From Candidatus Opimibacter skivensis (GTDB lineage: Bacteria > Bacteroidota > Bacteroidia > Chitinophagales > Saprospiraceae), in the NCBI GenBank assembly GCA_016722045.1, contig JADKGY010000001.1, forward strand, positions 1,364,001 to 1,428,000: DNA of 64,000 nt. Direction: 5' to 3'. A model generated the notes under the pieces. That model was given only the letters and a program-made list of their open reading frames with translations. It had not been told where the DNA came from and made no database searches. Position numbers and translations under genes: made by a program. Each line of letters opens with the position of its first letter. Position 1 is the first letter of the stretch. This document shows positions 59,073 to 64,000 of the stretch, in pieces.

Positions 59073-61193
59073 ATGAAGCTATTCTGCACATGCATGCTCC
59101 TCCTCTTTTGCTCTCTTCAGGCGAATGTAAGTTTTGCCCAAGGCACCAGTATCAACAACGATAATTCAGTACCCGATCCAAGTGCGATGCTGGATGTAAA
59201 ATCAACCAGCAAAGGAGTACTTATACCCCGCATGACAGGAGCTCAACGAACAGCCATTGTCAGTCCCGCTACAGGATTATTGGTTTATGATACCGACACT
59301 CAGTCATTTTGGTATCGCAACAGTACTATGTGGGTCAATCTCGCAGGTGGATCAAGCGGATGGTCATTGACAGGAAATAATGCAGGAGCTACTGAATTCC
59401 TTGGCACAACTAACAATCAATCTCTTTTATTCAAAGCGAATAATATTCAGGCGGGAAAAATTGACATTCCCCTGAAGAACACATCCTGGGGCCTTCATGC
59501 AGGAGAGTCCATGACTCTGGGACAAAGCAATACGGCTAATGGAATTAATGCACTTCAATTCAATACGACAGGGTATTCAAATATAGCGATTGGCAATAAT
59601 GCATTAAACAAAAATATGACTCGCGGCAACCTGGTTGCAGTCGGCGATTCTGCATTATACAATAATGAAACTGGTGCTTCTGTAAATTTCCATGCGACGG
59701 CTAATACTGCCATCGGATCAAAAGCGCTTTATACAAATACCATAGGATATCAAAATACAGCAAGTGGTTTCAAGTCGATGTATTCAAATACTACGGGTCT
59801 TCAGAATTCAGCTTATGGAGTGAATACACTTTACCAAAATACATCAGGTGGTAACAATTCAGCATTTGGAAAAGATGCACTCTTCGCTAACACTTCAGGT
59901 TCATTTAATTCTGCACATGGTGTTGAAGCTCTTTATTCAAATTCTACAGGAAATAATAACACAGCCATCGGGTGGGAGTCTCTATATTCCAATACATCAG
60001 GTAACGACAATACGGCCAATGGAATACTTACGCTGTATCTGAACACTACCGGAACAAAAAATACTGCAGTGGGTGCAAATGCACTTTATGGAAATGTCTC
60101 CGGGGAAAAAAATTCTGCTGTCGGCATGAATGTACTCAGTTCAAATACAGGCGGATCTCAAAATACAGCTATGGGAAATGATGCCATGGTCCTGAACAGT
60201 TCAGGTTCATTTAATTCGGCTTATGGTGTTGAGGCTTTATTTTTCAATATGTCCGGTTTCAACAATACAGCAACCGGTCGAGAAGCGCTCTATTTCAATA
60301 CGAGTGGTGGATCCAATACTGCAACAGGTATGCTATCTCTTTTTTCGAATAATGGATCGTTCAATACTGCCAGCGGAGTGAATTCTCTTTTTTCAAATGA
60401 TTCGGGAAGTTCAAACAGTGCCTTTGGTGTAGAAGCAATGAACAACAATTCTTCAGGATCCAATAACACATCGATCGGATGGAAATCGCTATTTACGAAT
60501 ACGACCGGAAGTAAAAATACAGCTATCGGAAATGCTGCAGACGTGACAGGAGGAAATCTTACCAATGCAACAGCGATTGGATACAATGCTAAAGTTGGAG
60601 CAAGTAATAGTTTAGTGCTCGGTGGAACAGGTGCAGATGCAGTCAATGTAGGTATAGGTACTCAAACCCCTTCCACCACTCTTGAAGTAAATGGACAAGT
60701 AAAAATCAGCGGAGGATCACCCGGTTTAAATAAAGTACTTACCTCTGATGGTACAGGTCTGGCTACATGGGCATCACCGACACCACCTTCCCCTGAGGTT
60801 GCATACATTTATAATCTTGCTTCCGCATTTATAGCACCGGAAGATGATATCCCTTTTGACACAAACGGAAGTCTTACCGCAGGATTCATACATACCCCCG
60901 GAAGCACTACCATTACGATCTTAAATACAGGTATGTATAAAGTAAACTTTTCAGTTTCAGGTGCTGAGCCGAATCAATTCACTTTGTTTTTAAATGGGAT
61001 ACCCATACCGGGTAGTACCTATGGATCTGGTGCAGGAACTCAACAAAATAATGGTCAGGTTGTATTCTTTGCTTCTGCCTTTGATATTATTACGCTTAGG
61101 AATCATTCTTCATCTTCATCTGTTAATTTGTTATCTCTTGTTGGCGGAACAGAATCGAGTGTGAATGCTTCGATCATAATTCAGAAATTATAA
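59073..61193 (+). CDS. Secreted 17-residue-repeat protein with BclA-like C-terminal domain
   Basis: About 706 residues from the ATG at 59073 (a TTG at 59034 is the longer option). Signal peptide ends at NVSFAQG. The next ~80 residues are a Bacteroidota head module: DPSAMLDVKSTSKGVLIPRM, PATGLLVYDTDTQSFWYRN. About 20 tandem repeats of 17 residues follow, consensus NTA.G..ALY.NTTG.N, like the stacked head repeats of YadA-type trimeric adhesins but of different length. After VNVGIGTQTPSTTLEVNGQV, the last ~130 residues (AYIYNLASAFIAPEDDIPFD, GMYKVNFSVSGAEPNQFTLF, LNGIPIPGSTYGSGAG, DIITLRNHSSSS) form a C1q/TNF-like jelly roll of the BclA C-terminal type, which trimerises on Bacillus spores. No T9SS domain is seen. 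A trimeric surface fibre is the likely product; this is inference from the modules. Confidence 0.85.
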   Translation: MKLFCTCMLLLFCSLQANVSFAQGTSINNDNSVPDPSAMLDVKSTSKGVLIPRMTGAQRTAIVSPATGLLVYDTDTQSFWYRNSTMWVNLAGGSSGWSLTGNNAGATEFLGTTNNQSLLFKANNIQAGKIDIPLKNTSWGLHAGESMTLGQSNTANGINALQFNTTGYSNIAIGNNALNKNMTRGNLVAVGDSALYNNETGASVNFHATANTAIGSKALYTNTIGYQNTASGFKSMYSNTTGLQNSAYGVNTLYQNTSGGNNSAFGKDALFANTSGSFNSAHGVEALYSNSTGNNNTAIGWESLYSNTSGNDNTANGILTLYLNTTGTKNTAVGANALYGNVSGEKNSAVGMNVLSSNTGGSQNTAMGNDAMVLNSSGSFNSAYGVEALFFNMSGFNNTATGREALYFNTSGGSNTATGMLSLFSNNGSFNTASGVNSLFSNDSGSSNSAFGVEAMNNNSSGSNNTSIGWKSLFTNTTGSKNTAIGNAADVTGGNLTNATAIGYNAKVGASNSLVLGGTGADAVNVGIGTQTPSTTLEVNGQVKISGGSPGLNKVLTSDGTGLATWASPTPPSPEVAYIYNLASAFIAPEDDIPFDTNGSLTAGFIHTPGSTTITILNTGMYKVNFSVSGAEPNQFTLFLNGIPIPGSTYGSGAGTQQNNGQVVFFASAFDIITLRNHSSSSSVNLLSLVGGTESSVNASIIIQKL

Positions 61194-61250
61194 TAAAAGA
61201 ATTGTTATTAATTTCAAAGCTCTATTCTCACATTGAGAAAGAATTAACCA

Positions 61251-62015
61251 ATGAAAAAAATTCAATTATTACTAGCCTGTCTTGCTTTCTTCCAATTTAT
61301 CTCTGCGCAAAATGTAGGCATCGGAAATCCTATGCCGGCAGAAAAACTTGATGTCAATGGAAAAACAAAAACAACCAATTTCCAGATGACAAATGGTGCG
61401 GCGAACGGGTATATACTTCAAACGGATGCAAATGGTAATGCCACATGGGTTGCATCACCCTTTGGCTCTCTTCATGGAGGAGGATTAATTCCGTTTTCAA
61501 CTGGTGTCATTCTCAGTGGTGCGACAGTAGTTTCATTCGCACCGGTATTAATGGGTTTTGGTAGCCATACGACTGAGGTTATAAATGGTTCGGGAGAATC
61601 AACAAGTCCGCCTGAAGCAGGTGGTTTTACATTCACTGTTCCATTTTCCGGCACTATTCAAAATTTAGCGATCAGTGCAGATCTACTGGTTGCATCTGTA
61701 GCATCAATAAATGTTACACCCCTTATCTATAATGTTACCGTTTACCGTGCACCTTCAACTCCGAACAATGGTGTCAGCCATCTTTCTTCACCTTATGTCA
61801 CCAGTCCGCTGACAGGTACGCTTTCTTTTGGTGGACCGACAAATACGCTCAACGCCGGTACTTTTTATACAGCTACAAACATTAATACGGGATCATTGGC
61901 CGTCACTGCAGGTGACCGGATAGGTGTTCGTATCAGGACAGCACAATCATCAGATCCTTCAGCGGCGGATATCACACAGTTATCGTTTAGTGCGAGTTTG
62001 TTTTATAGCTATTAG
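61251..62015 (+). CDS. Secreted protein with BclB-like exosporium domain
   Basis: 254 residues; signal peptide ends at FISAQN (~20). A short linker NVGIGNPMPAEKLDVNGKTK and FQMTNGAANGYILQTDANGN, the kind found before trimeric or phage-fibre C-termini, leads to one large C-terminal domain (about 75-254): GGGLIPFSTGVILSGATVVS, FAPVLMGFGSHTTEVINGSG, PPEAGGFTFTVPFSGTIQNL, DRIGVRIRTAQSSDPSAADI, TQLSFSASLFYSY. This closely resembles the C-terminal domain of the Bacillus exosporium glycoprotein BclB. It lacks the 17-residue repeats of its neighbours. It lies 57 bases after the preceding gene on the same strand and is probably co-expressed. Likely a small secreted or fibre-tip protein. Confidence 0.85.
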   Translation: MKKIQLLLACLAFFQFISAQNVGIGNPMPAEKLDVNGKTKTTNFQMTNGAANGYILQTDANGNATWVASPFGSLHGGGLIPFSTGVILSGATVVSFAPVLMGFGSHTTEVINGSGESTSPPEAGGFTFTVPFSGTIQNLAISADLLVASVASINVTPLIYNVTVYRAPSTPNNGVSHLSSPYVTSPLTGTLSFGGPTNTLNAGTFYTATNINTGSLAVTAGDRIGVRIRTAQSSDPSAADITQLSFSASLFYSY

Positions 62016-62265
62016 ACCTCCGGCTGATTTAAAATCTACATATCCATTGATCAAAAGGAGCAAAATAAAATTGCCGGGTTTGTCTATTCCAATATTTTAG
62101 ATTATATTCAGATCATTATTAGACACCAATTTTTACCATTTTTTTTAGCTGACCAAATCTCAACGCTTTCTTTCTGAATTTTTGGATCCCTCCTTAGCCT
62201 TTCATTCAAGGGATAGTATTATATAAATATTTTCTTTCCTACCCTTTCAATAAAACACCCTGCTC

Positions 62266-64000
62266 ATGAAAACTTTTCTTTTTGTAGCCTTATGGCTAGT
62301 CTTTTCGCTCACTCCTTTCTACAATAGTTCTGCACAAGGGGTCAGTATCAACACTGACAATTCAGCTCCTGACGCGAGTTCTATTCTCGATGTGAAATCC
62401 ACGACCGGAGGAATGCTCATCCCACGCATGACGAGTGCACAGCGCACAGGCATTGCATCACCCGCAACAGGACTAATTGTGTATGATACCGATACGCAAT
62501 CATTTTGGTTTCGTGATGCTACGGCATGGAAAAATCTACTGTCAGGTACGAGTGGTTGGTCATTGTCAGGCAATGTGGCAGGCAGTTCTGATTTCATAGG
62601 TACGACTAATAATCAATCATTATTATTGAAAGCCAATAATCTGCAGGCAGGGAAAATTGATTTGCCTGGCAATAATACATATTGGGGCGTCAACGCCGGA
62701 TTATCAAATACAACAGGTTCTTCCAATACCTCAATAGGGGTGGATGCTCTTCGTTCTAATACCTCAGGTAACGACAACACAGCCATTGGACTTGATGCAC
62801 TTTATTCCAATAATACAGGTTCTAATAACACCGCAACCGGATGGAACGCGCTTCGCACCAATTCTTCAGGAAATAACAACACAGCCATTGGACTTGATGC
62901 ACTTTATTGGGGGGCTCTTTATTCCTGGTAATCTCAATACTGCCAATGGTGAGAGTGCCCTTCATTCGAACACAACTGGTGTCACCAACACGGCCAATGG
63001 GGTACAAGCACTTTATTCAAACACAATAGGCCGCCCTCAAACACTACAGCTTTCAATAATTCAGCCAATGGTGTTAGATCGCTTTATTCCAATACAACTG
63101 GCAACAACAACACTGCCAATGGAAGGGAGGCTCTGTATTCCAATACCTCAGGTTTCAGCAATACAGCTAATGGGATGAGCGCGCTTTATTTCAATACGAC
63201 GGGTATCAACAATACTGCTAATGGAGTTTCCTGAACGACGGATCTTTCTCACTTTTATCAAATACCTCCCGCCGGCACACTTGGAGATAGTGCACTTTTA
63301 TCAAATACAACCGGAATTAACAATACAGCTATAGGTGTATTTTCTTTATTATCAAACGTATCTGGTTCAAATAATACAGCCAATGGGGTGAGTGCTTTAC
63401 GTTCCAATACAACCGGGATTCAAAATAGCGCAAATGGTGTGAACGCACTATTTGCAAATACAACGGGTTCTTTCAATACGGCCAATGGAAGGACAGCACT
63501 TTTTAACAACACTACAGGTAACAACAATACTGCAAGCGGAGTGGATGCTCTTCGTTCCAATACGAGTGGTGTCAATAATACAGCCAATGGCTTGAGTGCA
63601 CTTCGTTCGAATACTACCGGTGTCAATAATACTGCTGCAGGGTTGGAAGCTCTTTTTTCCAACACTACAGGAAATTACAATACAGCAAATGGACTGGATG
63701 CACTATTTTCTAATGTCTCGGGCTCAAATAATACAGCCAATGGATGGAACGCACTTTATTTTAATACTACCGGTTTTCAAAATACATCAAATGGAGCTTC
63801 TGCTCTGTATTCAAATACTACAGGCTTCATCAATACTGCGACAGGTTTGCAGGCACTATATTCAAACACCACTGGAAGCAATAACACCGCCAATGGAGCA
63901 AATACCCTTTATTCAAATACCAGCGGAACATATAATACGGCTAGTGGGCGCGATGCACTTTTTGCGAATACTACAGGTGATAATAATTCTGCTTATGGAG
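62266..64000 (+). pseudogene. 17-residue-repeat protein gene, frame-broken, 3' end beyond window
   Basis: The start is sound: ATG at 62266, signal peptide ending NSSAQG, then the same head module as the gene at 59073 (DASSILDVKSTTGGMLIPRM, YDTDTQSFWFRDATAWKNLL). Repeats NTA.G..ALY.NTTG run in frame to about 62905. The frame then stops at 62929-62931 (GALYSW-stop). Good repeats continue in the second frame (about 62905-63036), return to the first frame near 63045, hit another stop at 63232-63234, and run on in the first frame from about 63280 to the window end. Each break coincides with an atypical junction: a G6 run near 62910, GGCCGCCCTC near 63030 and CTCCCGCCGGCAC near 63268. It could be a decayed paralogue, a phase-variable gene, or an assembly artefact in a repeat. 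The downstream C-terminal domain is not in the window. Confidence 0.65.

Noticed and set aside
59500..60640. CRISPR-like DNA periodicity of 51 bases
   Set aside because: The periodicity is coding: 17-residue protein repeats in one open frame, with drift at third positions.
1..64000. tRNA, rRNA or riboswitch genes
   Set aside because: None was recognised by eye; a covariance-model scan would be needed to exclude short RNAs in the larger gaps.

Overview
The window is a chromosomal stretch of a Bacteroidota bacterium. The evidence is a SusC/SusD pair, C-terminal domains of the type IX secretion system (T9SS) kind on secreted enzymes, SprB-like and DUF7619-like modules in giant secreted proteins, several promoter-like sites matching the Bacteroidota -7 box TAnnTTTG, and AT-leaning DNA with many small extragenic repeats. 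A Saprospiraceae- or Chitinophagales-like polymer degrader would fit, but the family cannot be settled from this sequence. No rRNA, tRNA, CRISPR array, transposase or phage gene was recognised.

Layout. (1) 1-1525: end of a DUF4197 gene and an FKBP-type prolyl isomerase lipoprotein. (2) 1601-11487, all on the minus strand: a complete trans-4-hydroxy-L-proline catabolic set (epimerase, D-hydroxyproline dehydrogenase, pyrroline-4-hydroxy-2-carboxylate deaminase, 2-oxoglutarate semialdehyde dehydrogenase), split by a TonB-dependent receptor, a DUF3179 membrane protein and a MetA-like outer-membrane protein. (3) 11667-16282: a YdeI-like protein, a SET-domain protein, a TPR sensor histidine kinase, and convergent to it a response regulator with the uncommon order REC-HTH-REC. 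(4) 16589-36181: a tight four-gene operon for secreted modular proteins, led by a 4,804-residue protein with three N-terminal lectin-like repeats, five beta-helix modules and eight CARDB-like domains. (5) 36607-43232: aldo/keto reductase, DUF5916 protein, a DUF3078-like barrel flanked by an inverted pair of multi-hairpin repeats, and a GH53 galactanase. (6) 43565-58891: an alpha-glucan utilisation locus with a SusC, a SusD that carries SusE-type domains nested inside it, a SusE/F-repeat protein carrying a T9SS sorting domain, a GH13 amylase, a GH5-like enzyme and an SSS-family sugar symporter. (7) 59073-64000: a tandem set of secreted 17-residue-repeat proteins with C-terminal domains like those of the Bacillus exosporium proteins BclA and BclB; the last one is frame-broken and runs off the window.

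How it works together. The Sus-type locus suggests capture of an alpha-glucan by SusC/SusD-E and the surface-attached SusE/F-repeat protein, cleavage by the GH13 enzyme at the surface, and uptake of small sugars by the symporter. The hydroxyproline genes would turn hydroxyproline, from collagen-like or plant wall protein, into 2-oxoglutarate. The secreted giant and repeat proteins are probably adhesion or matrix proteins.

Intergenic space is rich in repeats: a 26-28 bp palindrome (two sites), a 44 bp repeat just 3' of genes (three sites), a multi-hairpin element (three sites), an 83 bp AT-rich minisatellite, CT-rich microsatellites at two stop codons, and a perfect 7 bp x 8 array.
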